Source of the DNA: DAIDKA01 sp036521075
GTDB taxonomy: Bacteria; Pseudomonadota; Gammaproteobacteria; Steroidobacterales; Steroidobacteraceae
NCBI GenBank assembly: GCA_036521075.1
Contig: DATDIL010000148.1
Span: 10,478 to 74,477, forward strand
DNA length: 64,000 nt
Reading direction: 5' to 3'
The notes beneath the pieces were generated by a model. The model ran no database searches. It saw only the letters and a list, made by a program, of their open reading frames with translations, and had not been told where the DNA came from. This document shows, piece after piece, positions 47,778-58,167 of the stretch; the first letter of the stretch is position 1; each line of letters opens with the position of its first letter. The position numbers were made by a program, and so were the translations under genes.

Positions 47778-48617
47778 ATGTCCCGAAGTGGTGCGCCGGA
47801 TCTGTCCGCCATGATCGAGCTGCTGGCCCTGATGGTGAAGCTGCGCGATCCGTTGCAGGGCTGTCCCTGGGACCGCACCCAGACATTTGAGAGCATCGCT
47901 CCGCACACACTCGAAGAGGCGTACGAGCTGGTGGACGCCATTCAATCCGGCGAAGCGCCGGCCAAGCTGCGCGATGAGCTCGGTGATCTGCTCTTCCAGG
48001 TGGTCTTCTACGCACAGATGGCACAGGAGCGCGGCTGGTTCGATTTCGACGGGATTGCGCGCGCCATCCACGACAAGCTGGTGCGACGTCATCCCCATGT
48101 TTTCGGCGCGCCGGCGCTGGCGTGGGAGGAATTGAAGGCCCGTGAACGCTCGGCCGCCGCCACCGCCAAGGACCCACGGGCTGCAGTAGGGGTGCTGGCC
48201 GATGTGCCGCGGGCTTTGCCGGCGCTGACGCGCGCGCAGAAGTTGGGCAAGCGCGCCGCTCGGGTGGGCTTCGACTGGACCGACATGCGCGATGTGCGCG
48301 CCAAGATCACCGAAGAGCTTGCCGAACTGGATGAGGCCGTGCTCGAAGCGGCCAGCCAAACGGATTGCGCCGGCCCGCCGGCACACCTGGTGGAGGAGAT
48401 GGGCGACCTGCTGTTTGCCATTGCCAACTGGGGCCGGCATGTCGGCGCGGACGCGGAGGGTGCGCTGCGCGCGGCCAACGCGAAATTCGAGCGCCGCTTC
48501 GCCAGCATGGAGGCGCTGGCGCGTGAGCGTGCACTGGTGCTCGGCGAATTGACGCTCGAGCACTGGGAGGCATTGTGGCTGGAAGCCAAGCACGCGGAGC
48601 GCGGTCCGAGCGGATGA
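47778..48617 (+). CDS. mazG: Nucleoside triphosphate pyrophosphohydrolase MazG
   Basis: A 279-residue all-alpha NTP pyrophosphohydrolase with two MazG domains. The first has MVKLRDPLQGCPWDRTQTFE, HTLEEAYELVDAI and LRDELGDLLFQVVFYAQMA; the second has ITEELAELDEAVLEA and EEMGDLLFAIANWGRHV. The EExxE and ExxD metal motifs are intact. It removes aberrant nucleotides and affects ppGpp pools. The ATG at 47778 follows AAGGAG. Confidence 0.95.
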   Translation: MSRSGAPDLSAMIELLALMVKLRDPLQGCPWDRTQTFESIAPHTLEEAYELVDAIQSGEAPAKLRDELGDLLFQVVFYAQMAQERGWFDFDGIARAIHDKLVRRHPHVFGAPALAWEELKARERSAAATAKDPRAAVGVLADVPRALPALTRAQKLGKRAARVGFDWTDMRDVRAKITEELAELDEAVLEAASQTDCAGPPAHLVEEMGDLLFAIANWGRHVGADAEGALRAANAKFERRFASMEALARERALVLGELTLEHWEALWLEAKHAERGPSG

Positions 48618-48701
48618 CTTGAACGGGCCCCCGCGCGTCCCCAAAACATGGTCCCGAAAGGGTTTCGTGTTAGGATTTGCGCCCCTATGCGCTCTCCTGT
48701 C

Positions 48702-50048
48702 ATGACTTCCTGGCATCCCGCAAGCTGGCACACCAAGGCTGCGCAACAGCAGCCGCGCTACGATGATCCGGTCCAACTGGAGAAGGTCGTCGCGCAGCTG
48801 TCGCGGCTGCCACCCATCGTCGTGTCGTGGGAGGTCGATGCCGCCCGTGAGCGTCTGGCGGCAGCCCAGCGTGGCGAGGCGTTCCTGCTGCAGGGCGGGG
48901 ACTGCGCCGAGACGTTCGAGGATTGCGAGTCGGACCAGATCGCCCGCAAACTGAAGATCCTGCTGCAGATGAGCCTGGTGCTGCTGCACGGGCTGAAGAA
49001 GCCGGTGATCCAGGTCGGTCGTATGGCCGGTCAGTACGCCAAGCCGCGCTCCGCCGACATGGAGACCCGGAACGGGGTGACTTTGCCCAGCTATCGCGGC
49101 GATCTGGTCAATCGTCCGGAATTTACCCTGGAGGCGCGCGCGCCGGATCCGCAGCTGCTGCTGCGTGGCTATGAGCGTGCGGCGCTCACCTTGAATTTTG
49201 TCCGAGCACTCATCGATGGCGGTTTTGCCGATCTGCATCATCCTGAATATTGGGATCTGGGCTTCCTCAACCACAGCCCGTTGAAGGATGCATACCAGCG
49301 TATTGCCAATTCGATTGCCGATTCGCTCGATTTTTTCGAAGGCATCAGTGGTCGCCCCATCCATGAGGCGGCGCAGACGAACTTCTATTGCAGCCATGAG
49401 GGCCTGCATCTGCTGTACGAGCAGGCGCAGACGCGCTTCATTCCACGCCAGCAGCGCTGGTACAACCTCTCGACCCACTATCCGTGGATCGGCATGCGCA
49501 CGGCGCAGCTTGAGGGCGCGCACGTGGAATATTTTCGCGGCATTTCGAACCCGGTGGCCGTCAAGGTCAGCAGCGGCATGGATGATGCGTGGGCACAGGG
49601 CCTGGTGGCGACCTTGAATCCCCAGAACCAGCCCGGCCGTCTGACCTTCATTCATCGCTTTGGCGCCAAGGACATCGACAAGTCGTTGCCACGCCTGATC
49701 AAGGCGGTTCGCGAGACAGGTCAGAGCGTGCTGTGGGTGTGTGATCCCATGCACGGCAATACCGAGACCAGCAGCGGGGGCCTGAAGACCCGTCGCTTCG
49801 AGAACATCCTCAAGGAGATCGACCTGGCATTCCGCATCCACGGGGAAATGGGGTCGTACCTGGGCGGCGTACATATCGAGCTGACCGGCGAGGATGTGAC
49901 CGAGTGCACCGGAGGAGCGCGGGGCCTGACCGATGCTGACCTGCAGCGGGCTTATCGCTCCACGGTCGATCCACGATTGAATCAGGAGCAGGCCCTGGAA
50001 CTGGCCCTGCTGATTGCGGAGCGCAGCCACAACCACCGTAACCGCTGA
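48702..50048 (+). CDS. aroG: DAHP synthase, class II
   Basis: A 448-residue class II 3-deoxy-D-arabino-heptulosonate 7-phosphate synthase, the entry of the shikimate path. It opens SWHPASWHTKAAQQQPRY and has LLQGGDCAETFEDCESDQI, VGRMAGQYAKPRSADMET, NPVAVKVSSGMDDAWAQ, DPMHGNTETSSGGLKTRRF and GEDVTECTGGARGLT. The Cys, His, Glu and Asp metal ligands are present. The class II form is common in plants, actinobacteria and some gammaproteobacteria such as Xanthomonads. Start by comparison to family. Confidence 0.95.
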   Translation: MTSWHPASWHTKAAQQQPRYDDPVQLEKVVAQLSRLPPIVVSWEVDAARERLAAAQRGEAFLLQGGDCAETFEDCESDQIARKLKILLQMSLVLLHGLKKPVIQVGRMAGQYAKPRSADMETRNGVTLPSYRGDLVNRPEFTLEARAPDPQLLLRGYERAALTLNFVRALIDGGFADLHHPEYWDLGFLNHSPLKDAYQRIANSIADSLDFFEGISGRPIHEAAQTNFYCSHEGLHLLYEQAQTRFIPRQQRWYNLSTHYPWIGMRTAQLEGAHVEYFRGISNPVAVKVSSGMDDAWAQGLVATLNPQNQPGRLTFIHRFGAKDIDKSLPRLIKAVRETGQSVLWVCDPMHGNTETSSGGLKTRRFENILKEIDLAFRIHGEMGSYLGGVHIELTGEDVTECTGGARGLTDADLQRAYRSTVDPRLNQEQALELALLIAERSHNHRNR

Positions 50049-50055
50049 ACTTCGC

Positions 50056-51376
<1,321 letters not shown>

Positions 51377-51384
<8 letters not shown>

Positions 51385-52039
51385 TCGATCGCAGGCTCAA
51401 AGCCCGCCGCCCGTGCTCTATGATCGCAATTGCACGGCTTGCCCGCGTCTTGCACAGTTTCTTGCGGAATCGCGGCGCCGTTTCCCCGATTATTTCTGCC
51501 GGCCGGTGCCGGCCTTCGGCGATGCGCAGCCGTGGCTGCTGATCGCGGGACTGGCGCCCGGACTGCATGGCGCGAATCGCACCGGCCGACCGTTCACGGG
51601 CGACTTCGCGGGCCTGCTGCTCTATGAGACCTTGTTCGCGCTGGGACTGTCCAACCAGCCAAATGGCACCTCGCCCGACGACGGGCTGATGCTGAAAGGA
51701 GCGCGGATCACGAACTCCGTGAAATGCGTGCCGCCGGAGAACAGGCCGGAGCTGTCGGAGATCCGGCGCTGCAATCGCTTCATTGCCGCCGAGATAGCGG
51801 CGCTCCCGAGCATCAAGGTCATCCTGGCACTGGGCCGCATCGCCCACGATGCGGTGCTGATAGCGCTCGGCAAGCGACCCGGTGCCTACAAGTTCGGTCA
51901 TGCCACTGAACACCTCATCGCTGGCGTGCATCTCATCGACTCCTACCACTGCAGCCGCTATAACACGCAGACGCGGCGGCTGACGCCGGAAATGTTCCGC
52001 AATGTCGTCAGCCGTGCGGTGGCGCTTGGCCACGTTTGA
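51377..52039 (+). CDS. Uracil-DNA glycosylase, family 5 (UDGb-like)
   Basis: A 220-residue Fe-S glycosylase. The motif I region GLAPGLHGANRTGRPFTGDF fits family 5 (UDGb), which lacks the polar catalytic residue of other UDGs. The four cluster cysteines are visible: CTACPRL near residue 20, TNSVKCVPPENRPE, and YHCSRYNT. These enzymes remove uracil and other deaminated bases. It overlaps uvrC by 38 bp, so two repair functions are co-expressed. Confidence 0.92.
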
Positions 52040-53843
52040 CCCCAAGGATTTTGTAGCCTCATTACCCCAGCGGCCGGGCGTATACCGCATGTACGGTGCA
52101 GAGCACGTTCTGCTGTACGTCGGCAAGGCGCGCAATTTGCGCGACCGGGTGGGAACCTACTTCAATCCCAGCAATGTCTCCCCGAAGGTGCACGCGCTGG
52201 TGCAGCAGATCACGGCCATCGAGGTCACGGTGACGCATTCGGAAGTCGAAGCGCTGCTGCTGGAATACAACCTCATCAAGGAGCACCGGCCCCGATTCAA
52301 CGTGGTGCTGCGCGATGACAAGAGTTTCCCCTATGTGCATCTGCGCACCGACCATGAGTTTCCGAAACTGACCTTCTACCGTGGCGCACGCAGCCAGCCG
52401 GGGCGCTACTTCGGACCTTTTCCAAACGCAGGCGCAGTGCGGGAGACGTTGCAGGGGCTGCAGAAACTGTTTCGCATCCGCAATTGCCGGGACTCCTTCT
52501 TCGCGAATCGCAGCCGGCCTTGCCTGCAGCACCAGATCGGCCGCTGTTCGGCGCCGTGCGTGGGGCTGATCGACGCGCGGACCTATGGGCAGGATGTCGA
52601 TGCGGCGGTGAAGGTGCTCGAAGGCCGCAGCCAGGAAGTCAACGCGCAGCTGCGCGAGCGGATGGAAGAGGCTGCGCAACGCCTGCAATTCGAGCGCGCG
52701 GCGCAGATTCGCGATCAGCTGGCGGCGCTGGCGAATGTCCAGTCGCAGCAAATCGTCACCTCCGATGAGGCGGCGGACGCGGATGCCATTGCCATCGTCG
52801 GTGAACCCGGCGAGTACGCCATCAGCGTCATGCTGGTGCGCGGCGGGCGAAATCTCGGTACCACCAGCTACTTTCCCCGCGCCGCGCTGGCGCAAAGCGA
52901 CGAGGCCCTCGGCTCCTTCATCCTCCAGTACTACACCGGCCAGGAGCCGCCCGCCGAAGTGCTGCTGGGTGTGTCGCTGGCCGACGGTGATGCCATGGGC
53001 CAGGTCCTTAGGGAGCGCGCGCCGCATGCCGTCAGCGTCCGCAAGCCGGTGCGCGGCATTGCCGCCCGCTGGGTTGAAATGGCCCAGGAGAATGCGGTGC
53101 AGTCACTGCGCATGCGCCAGGCGCAGCGACGCAATGCCGCCGAAATGATGGTGGCCCTCGCCGAGGCGCTCGATCTACCTCAGGTGCCGAACCGTATCGA
53201 GTGCTTCGACATCAGCCACACGGCGGGCGAGGGCACGGTGGCTTCATGCGTGGTTTTCGGCCCCGAAGGGCCGCTGAAGAAGGAATATCGGCGCTTCAAT
53301 ATTGCCGGTATCGCTCCGGGCGACGATTACGCGGCGCTGCACCAGGCGTTGCAGCGGCGTTACACGCGCATCCGGGACGGGGAGCTGGAAAGGCCCGATC
53401 TGCTGCTGATCGACGGCGGAGCCGGCCAGATCGCTGCGGTTCACCGTGCATTAGCCGATCTTGGCGTTACCCACCTCGCCTTGGTTGGAGTGGCCAAGGG
53501 CCCGGACCGCCGCCCCGGGCAGGAGCGTCTCTTTGTGCCGGGCGAGGAGGTTCCGCGCACGTTGCCGCCGGAGTCGCCGGCCTTGCGCCTGATCCAACGC
53601 GTACGCGATGAGGCCCATCGGTTTGCCATCACCGGCCATCGCAAACGCCGGGCACGGCGCTTCAACGAATCCGTCCTGGAATCGATTCCGGGCCTGGGAC
53701 CGGCCCGGCGCCGGGCGCTGTTGAAGCACTTCGGGGGGCTGCAGGGGGTGCTGCGAGCCGCGGCCGCCGATTTCGAGCAGGTTGAAGGTATCGGCGCATC
53801 ACTCGCCCGTAGCATTTATGATCACTTGCATCCCGGCGCGTAG
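52002..53843 (+). CDS. uvrC: Excinuclease ABC subunit C
   Basis: A 613-residue repair nuclease. It has the GIY-YIG domain (PGVYRMYGAEHVLLYVGKARN, catalytic Arg and Glu region LLLEYNLIKEHRPRFNV), the UVR domain (RMEEAAQRLQFERAAQIRDQ), an RNase H-like endonuclease part (RIECFDISHTAGEGTVASCV, DLLLIDGGAGQI) and C-terminal HhH motifs (LESIPGLGPARRRALLKHFG). It makes both incisions in nucleotide excision repair. The start at 52002 is within the UDG gene; a TTG at 52026 is an alternative. uvrC-pgsA order is conserved in gammaproteobacteria. Confidence 0.96.
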   Translation: MSSAVRWRLATFDPKDFVASLPQRPGVYRMYGAEHVLLYVGKARNLRDRVGTYFNPSNVSPKVHALVQQITAIEVTVTHSEVEALLLEYNLIKEHRPRFNVVLRDDKSFPYVHLRTDHEFPKLTFYRGARSQPGRYFGPFPNAGAVRETLQGLQKLFRIRNCRDSFFANRSRPCLQHQIGRCSAPCVGLIDARTYGQDVDAAVKVLEGRSQEVNAQLRERMEEAAQRLQFERAAQIRDQLAALANVQSQQIVTSDEAADADAIAIVGEPGEYAISVMLVRGGRNLGTTSYFPRAALAQSDEALGSFILQYYTGQEPPAEVLLGVSLADGDAMGQVLRERAPHAVSVRKPVRGIAARWVEMAQENAVQSLRMRQAQRRNAAEMMVALAEALDLPQVPNRIECFDISHTAGEGTVASCVVFGPEGPLKKEYRRFNIAGIAPGDDYAALHQALQRRYTRIRDGELERPDLLLIDGGAGQIAAVHRALADLGVTHLALVGVAKGPDRRPGQERLFVPGEEVPRTLPPESPALRLIQRVRDEAHRFAITGHRKRRARRFNESVLESIPGLGPARRRALLKHFGGLQGVLRAAAADFEQVEGIGASLARSIYDHLHPGA

Positions 53844-53863
53844 TTCGTCGGACGCGGGCGGGC

Positions 53864-54499
53864 GTGGGTCGAATACAACAGGTGGATGTTTCCGTGCCGG
53901 ATCCCTCGGTTCCAGACACTGACGGCCAAGCCAACGGGCGCCAAACGCCCTGGACCGTGCCCAATATCCTGACCTGGATCCGGATTGCGGCAATTCCACT
54001 GGTGATCGTGGCCTTTTATGCCCCGTATCGCTGGCACGATCTCGCCGCCTGTGTCGTGTTCGCGGCGGCCGGCATTACCGATACCCTCGATGGCTACCTG
54101 GCGCGCAAGCTCGGGCAGATCACCCGGCTCGGTGCCTTCCTTGACCCGGTGGCCGACAAGCTCATCGTGGCGACGGCGCTGGTGCTGCTGGTCTCCCATG
54201 ATCCGCGGGTGCTGATAGTCCTGATGGCCATCGTGATCATCGGCCGCGAAATCGCGATTTCGGCGCTGCGCGAATGGATGGCGCAGCTGGGCCAGCGGCG
54301 CAAGGTTGCGGTGTCGCTGCTTGGCAAGTACAAGACAATTTTCCAGGTGGTGGGACTCTCAATGATGTTTTATCGCAGCCCGCTGTGGGGGCTTGATATC
54401 TACATGATTGGTGTGGGACTGACGGTGTTGGCCGCGGTATTGACCTTGGTTTCGATGCTGTCGTACCTGCGGGCGGCGTGGCCGGATTTGCGCAGTTAA
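53864..54499 (+). CDS. pgsA: CDP-diacylglycerol--glycerol-3-phosphate 3-phosphatidyltransferase
   Basis: A 211-residue membrane enzyme making phosphatidylglycerol phosphate. It has the CDP-alcohol transferase motif DTLDGYLARKLGQITRLG followed by FLDPVADK, and multiple membrane helices. The hydrophilic N-terminal ~28 residues before TPWTVPNILTWIRI are longer than usual, so a later start is possible (GTG at 53864 used). It lies 20 bp after uvrC and is followed by tRNA-Gly, as in E. coli. Confidence 0.94.
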   Translation: MGRIQQVDVSVPDPSVPDTDGQANGRQTPWTVPNILTWIRIAAIPLVIVAFYAPYRWHDLAACVVFAAAGITDTLDGYLARKLGQITRLGAFLDPVADKLIVATALVLLVSHDPRVLIVLMAIVIIGREIAISALREWMAQLGQRRKVAVSLLGKYKTIFQVVGLSMMFYRSPLWGLDIYMIGVGLTVLAAVLTLVSMLSYLRAAWPDLRS

Positions 54500-54513
54500 G
54501 TGCCTCAATCGCC

Positions 54514-54541
54514 TTGACTTCGCGGCCGCACCCCCTACAAT
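54514..54541 (+). promoter_or_regulatory. Promoter of the tRNA-Gly gene
   Basis: A -35 TTGACT (54514-54519) and a -10 TACAAT (54536-54541) with a 16-bp spacer lie 20 bp before the tRNA. The segment after the -10 is GC-rich (TCCGCCTCCGC), like the discriminators of stringently controlled stable-RNA promoters. Confidence 0.75.
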
Positions 54542-54561
54542 TCCGCCTCCGCACGTACGAC

Positions 54562-54637
54562 GCGGGAATAGCTCAGTTGGTAGAGCGCAACCTTGCCAAG
54601 GTTGAGGTCGCGAGTTCGAGCCTCGTTTCCCGCTCCA
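54562..54637 (+). tRNA. tRNA-Gly (anticodon GCC)
   Basis: A 76-base tRNA gene with encoded CCA. The acceptor arms are GCGGGAA and TTCCCGC, the D arm is GCTCAGTTGGTAGAGC, the anticodon loop TTGCCAA, and the T arm has GTTCGAG. It follows pgsA by about 60 bp, the position of glyW in E. coli, where cysT and leuZ come next. Here the next tRNA is 3.3 kb away. Confidence 0.97.
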
Positions 54638-54683
54638 GATTTCAAGCCGGCATCGGCATGCCGGCCCAGGTTTGCGGTGACCC

Positions 54684-56075
54684 ATGCATGTCCGCCTCCT
54701 GCTCATTGCGTCTCTTTCCTGCCTGCTCGCTGCCGCCTCAGCCGTAGCCGCCGACAGAACACTTGCGGTGACGATTTATGCGGATGACCTGGCGTTGGTG
54801 CAGGATCAGCGTGACATCGCGATCCAGGGTGGTCGCCAGCGTATCGAGTTCGCGGATGTCTCGGCCAGGATCCGGCCGGAGACCGTCTCTCTGACCGCAC
54901 CCGATATCAGCATCATCGAGCAGAATTTCGATTTCGATCTGCTCACGCCCGCCAAGCTGATGGAAAAGGCCGTAGGAGAAGACATCACGCTAGTGCGCAT
55001 CAACCCCGCGAACGGGGACGAAACGCGCGAGCAGGCGCAGGTGCTCGCCACGAATGGCGGGGTGGTATTGAAAATTGGTGATCACATCGAAGTGTTGCGT
55101 GACGATGGCCTGCCGGCACGGGTAATTTTCAGCAAGGTGCCGGAGAACCTGCGGGCACGCCCGACATTGTCGGTCACGATTACGAGCCGTCAGCCTGGAA
55201 CGCGGCGCGCGACATTGAGTTATCTGACTCCCGGTCTGGGCTGGCGGGCGGACTACGTGGCACTGTTCGATGAACGTGCCAGCAAGATCGATGTTCAAGG
55301 TTGGGTGACGCTCACCAACTCAAGTGGCACGACATACGACAACGCGCAGACGCTGCTGGTCGCGGGTGCGCCAACGACAGTGGATGGTGGTGAGGGTCGC
55401 CAGATCAATTTTCGCCCGCGCCCGCAGCGCGGATCGCTGCAGCAGGCCGGCACGGAAAGCGGCAGTCGCGAGCGACTGGGCGACTTTTACCTCTATCCGC
55501 TGGCGGAGCGAACGACAATAGCCAACATGCAGACCAAGCAGGTCAGTTTCCTCGATGTTCACGCCGTGCCTGCGCAACATGGTTACCAGTTCCGCAATGG
55601 CTGGCTTGGAAGTGCCGAGCAGCCCCAAAGCGCCCGCAGCGTCTACAGCTTCTCGACGAGCGCCCATGCGGGCTTGGGCGATCAGCTGCCCGCAGGCGTG
55701 CTGCGCTTCTATACGAAGGACCAGCGCGGCGATCCACAGTTCATCGGCGAAAGCCGCATCGATCACACTCCCATGGGGTCGACACTTGCGCTGCACACCG
55801 GCGATGCGTTCGATGTCAAAGTGAAGCCGACCGTCGCCAAGCGCACCCGGCTGGGAACGTTTGAGTGGCAGACGGACATGAGCTACGAGCTGACCAATGC
55901 CTTGCCACGCCCCGTTGTCGTTGAACTCCTTCAGGAAGGCCTGGTCCGCGACTCGCGCATCACGGCGGAGAGCCTCAAGAGTACGCGACCCGATGCCGAC
56001 TCGGCGCAATGGGCCGTCGCGGTCCCCGCCAATGGCAAAGCCACGCTAACCGCAAGCTTCGATACCCGCTTTTAG
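54684..56075 (+). CDS. Exported DUF4139-family protein
   Basis: A 463-residue protein with a signal peptide (LLLIASLSCLLAAASAVAA, cleavage near residue 22). It matches the DUF4139 architecture: an early strand region (TLAVTIYADDLALVQDQRDI), EFADVSARIRPETVSL, NFDFDLLTPAKLMEKAVG, then YLTPGLGWRADYVALFDERA and the late DFYLYPLAERTTIANMQTKQ. The C-terminal half is all-beta. Function is unknown; the location is likely periplasmic or surface-linked. It lies 10 bp before a diverged paralogue, and the pair separates tRNA-Gly from tRNA-Cys. Confidence 0.88.
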   Translation: MHVRLLLIASLSCLLAAASAVAADRTLAVTIYADDLALVQDQRDIAIQGGRQRIEFADVSARIRPETVSLTAPDISIIEQNFDFDLLTPAKLMEKAVGEDITLVRINPANGDETREQAQVLATNGGVVLKIGDHIEVLRDDGLPARVIFSKVPENLRARPTLSVTITSRQPGTRRATLSYLTPGLGWRADYVALFDERASKIDVQGWVTLTNSSGTTYDNAQTLLVAGAPTTVDGGEGRQINFRPRPQRGSLQQAGTESGSRERLGDFYLYPLAERTTIANMQTKQVSFLDVHAVPAQHGYQFRNGWLGSAEQPQSARSVYSFSTSAHAGLGDQLPAGVLRFYTKDQRGDPQFIGESRIDHTPMGSTLALHTGDAFDVKVKPTVAKRTRLGTFEWQTDMSYELTNALPRPVVVELLQEGLVRDSRITAESLKSTRPDADSAQWAVAVPANGKATLTASFDTRF

Positions 56076-56085
56076 GCACGACGCA

Positions 56086-57759
56086 ATGCGCGGCCGCGGC
56101 TCAGTTTGGGTGACGGCGGCCGCGGGGTCCTGGATGGCCTTTGCCGCGGCGGCCCAGGCACCGGCTGCTTTGCCGCAGGTTCTCGCGGATGCCCCGACAG
56201 ATCTGTCGGTGACGGTATATCGGGACCCGGGGCGTAGCTCCGGAGCGATGGACCTCGATCACCTCAGCGGCTTTGCATTGATTCGCGAAACCCGGGTGGT
56301 CCGAGTGCCTGCGGGGGAAAGCCGAGTCCGCTTCGAGGGCGTCGCCGATGGCATCGAACCCGTCAGTGCGATTGTTTCCGGGCTCCCCAACGGTCTGATC
56401 GAAAAGAATCTCGATGCCGAATTGCTCAGTCCGGCTTCGCTGATAGCGGCCGCACAGGGCAGGCCGCTGACCCTGGTTCGGGGCAATTCCAGGACAGGCA
56501 AGATCGAGCGCCTGCCGGGCGTGATCCGGTCGGGTCCCGAGGCGGATGGTGTCGTGTTCCAGACGCAAGACGGCATCGAGGCCCTGCGCTGCTCGGGCCT
56601 GCCCGAAACCTTCAATTTCGCGGGCACCACGCGACTTAGCGCAAGTCCGACACTTTCGGCTGTGGTGCGCTCCACCCGAGCGGTCACAGAGGAAATACAA
56701 CTCTCGTATCTTGCCTATGGCTTCGACTGGTTTGCGGACTACACCGCGACGCTATCTGCCGATGGCAAGATGATTGATCTGGGAGCATGGGTAACGCTCG
56801 CTAACGGCAATGGGGTCGGCTTCCCTTCCGCGCATACGCAAGTGGTGGCGGGCCAACTCAACCGCGAGACCAATGGCGCGCCGCCGGTCGCTGACGAGGG
56901 AGCGATGTTGGCAGGCTGTTGGCCCAAAGGGTCGACGAGCGAGCCCGTGCAATTGCTCGAAGCTGCGGGCGCAATTCCGTTGGGTTTCGCTGCAGCAAAA
57001 CGGGCTCGCGCGACCATGGTTGCCAACGCGGTCCTCGAAGAAGTTGCGGTAACCGGCGCGCGGCGCGTCAGCCAGGAGCAACTCGGCGACCTGAAGCTGT
57101 ATCGCGTACCCGAGCGCACGACCGTTGCCAGCCGCCAGTCAAAACAGGTTCGGCTGCTCGATCGGGCGGGGATTCCGGTGCGGCGCATTTTCGTCGCGGT
57201 GGTAGACGAACACGATGACGACGGGCGGGGCGGCGCGGATTGGGTGGCGCCTGCGGAAGCATTGCTGCGGACTCGAAACGACGCGGCGAACCATTTGGGT
57301 CTGCCATTGCCCTCTGGACAGGTGGTCGTGTTCGCCGCGCGCGGCGGCGCGCGCCTGCTCTTGCACCAGGATTACGTGCGTGACCTTGCGGTGAATGAGG
57401 AGGTGGAAATCGCCTTGGGCAGCAGCAGCGACGTGCAGGTCAGGTGCGTGTCCGAGCAAACCAGCGTCGACCGAGGGCGTGCGCGCACGATCCCGCTGCT
57501 GCCCGGCGTGGTGTCGCTGCGCCGCACTTCGCTGAATTCAGTAAGGCGCATTGAGGTGAGCAATGCGCGTAGCGCGGCCATCGACTTCGAGCTGGTGGTA
57601 CGATTGGCGGACGGAGCTCGTATCATTCGCGCCGACCGGCCGCTTGGAACGAGGAATGGTCGGCCCGTCTTCCGGCTGAAGGTCCCCGCGCATCACATCG
57701 TCACGGTCCGCTTTCAGTCGCAGCGCTCCCAGATCCGTGCCATTCGGCCGCCGCAATGA
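56086..57759 (+). CDS. Diverged DUF4139-like paralogue, exported
   Basis: A 557-residue protein with a signal sequence (AAAGSWMAFAAAAQAPAA). It shares with the preceding gene the order of segments: SRVRFEGVADGIEPVSAIVS, NLDAELLSPASLIAAAQG, LSYLAYGFDWFADYTATLS and LGDLKLYRVPERTTVASRQS KQVRLLD, so it is a paralogue. It has a different middle, containing LEEVAVTGARRVSQEQ, a phrase that resembles the VTG-x-R stretch near the N-terminus of TonB-dependent receptors. Ten bases separate it from the first gene, so an operon is likely. Confidence 0.85.
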   Translation: MRGRGSVWVTAAAGSWMAFAAAAQAPAALPQVLADAPTDLSVTVYRDPGRSSGAMDLDHLSGFALIRETRVVRVPAGESRVRFEGVADGIEPVSAIVSGLPNGLIEKNLDAELLSPASLIAAAQGRPLTLVRGNSRTGKIERLPGVIRSGPEADGVVFQTQDGIEALRCSGLPETFNFAGTTRLSASPTLSAVVRSTRAVTEEIQLSYLAYGFDWFADYTATLSADGKMIDLGAWVTLANGNGVGFPSAHTQVVAGQLNRETNGAPPVADEGAMLAGCWPKGSTSEPVQLLEAAGAIPLGFAAAKRARATMVANAVLEEVAVTGARRVSQEQLGDLKLYRVPERTTVASRQSKQVRLLDRAGIPVRRIFVAVVDEHDDDGRGGADWVAPAEALLRTRNDAANHLGLPLPSGQVVVFAARGGARLLLHQDYVRDLAVNEEVEIALGSSSDVQVRCVSEQTSVDRGRARTIPLLPGVVSLRRTSLNSVRRIEVSNARSAAIDFELVVRLADGARIIRADRPLGTRNGRPVFRLKVPAHHIVTVRFQSQRSQIRAIRPPQ

Positions 57760-57824
57760 GCAGCCGCAAAGGGATTTTCTTCTCCGAGTGCTCGTGTATA
57801 CTTGGGGCCCCACGGGTGCTATAG

Positions 57825-57857
57825 AACACATGAAAATCAATATGTTATGTGTTTTTT
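57825..57857 (+). terminator. Probable terminator after the DUF4139 pair
   Basis: An inverted repeat with arms AACACAT and ATGTGTT and a 15-base loop, followed by a run of six T. The loop is long and the stem AT-rich, so efficiency is uncertain. It lies 65 bp past the stop of the second DUF4139 gene and before tRNA-Cys. A second imperfect hairpin (GCAATC...AGGGATTGC) follows at about 57861-57888 without a T run. Confidence 0.5.
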
Positions 57858-57918
57858 ATGGCAATCTCCCTTAGATCAGGGATTGCGCCAAAACCTTGCG
57901 CACTTTCGAGTAGTCACC

Positions 57919-57992
57919 GGCTAGGTGGCAGAGTGGTCATGCAGCGGCCTGCAAAGCCGTCTACGCCGGTTCGATTCCGACCCTAGCCTTCA
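57919..57992 (+). tRNA. tRNA-Cys (anticodon GCA) with TCA in place of CCA and a T-stem mismatch
   Basis: A 74-base tRNA gene aligning along its length with E. coli cysT. The acceptor arms are GGCTAGG and CCTAGCC with discriminator T; the anticodon loop is CTGCAAA. Two oddities: the last three bases are TCA rather than CCA, and the T stem (GCCGG/CCGAC) has a C-A mismatch at 57966/57980. Both changes are in the 3' half, the part usually remade when an element integrates into a tRNA. A truncated integrase gene follows 175 bp on. Confidence 0.93.
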
Positions 57993-58167
57993 TCGCCACT
58001 TTTCTAGCCTCTGAAATACAGGGACTTGCGTCAAAGCAGTCCATTGCATTTCGGCTCGTTCGATCTCATCCTGGTGACAAAACCACCGGGTTTGCGGCCA
58101 ACAATCTGTTTTGTTTAAAAGCGCCTCCTACAGGCCTGCGTTCAACCTTCACTTTAAGGAAACGCAG

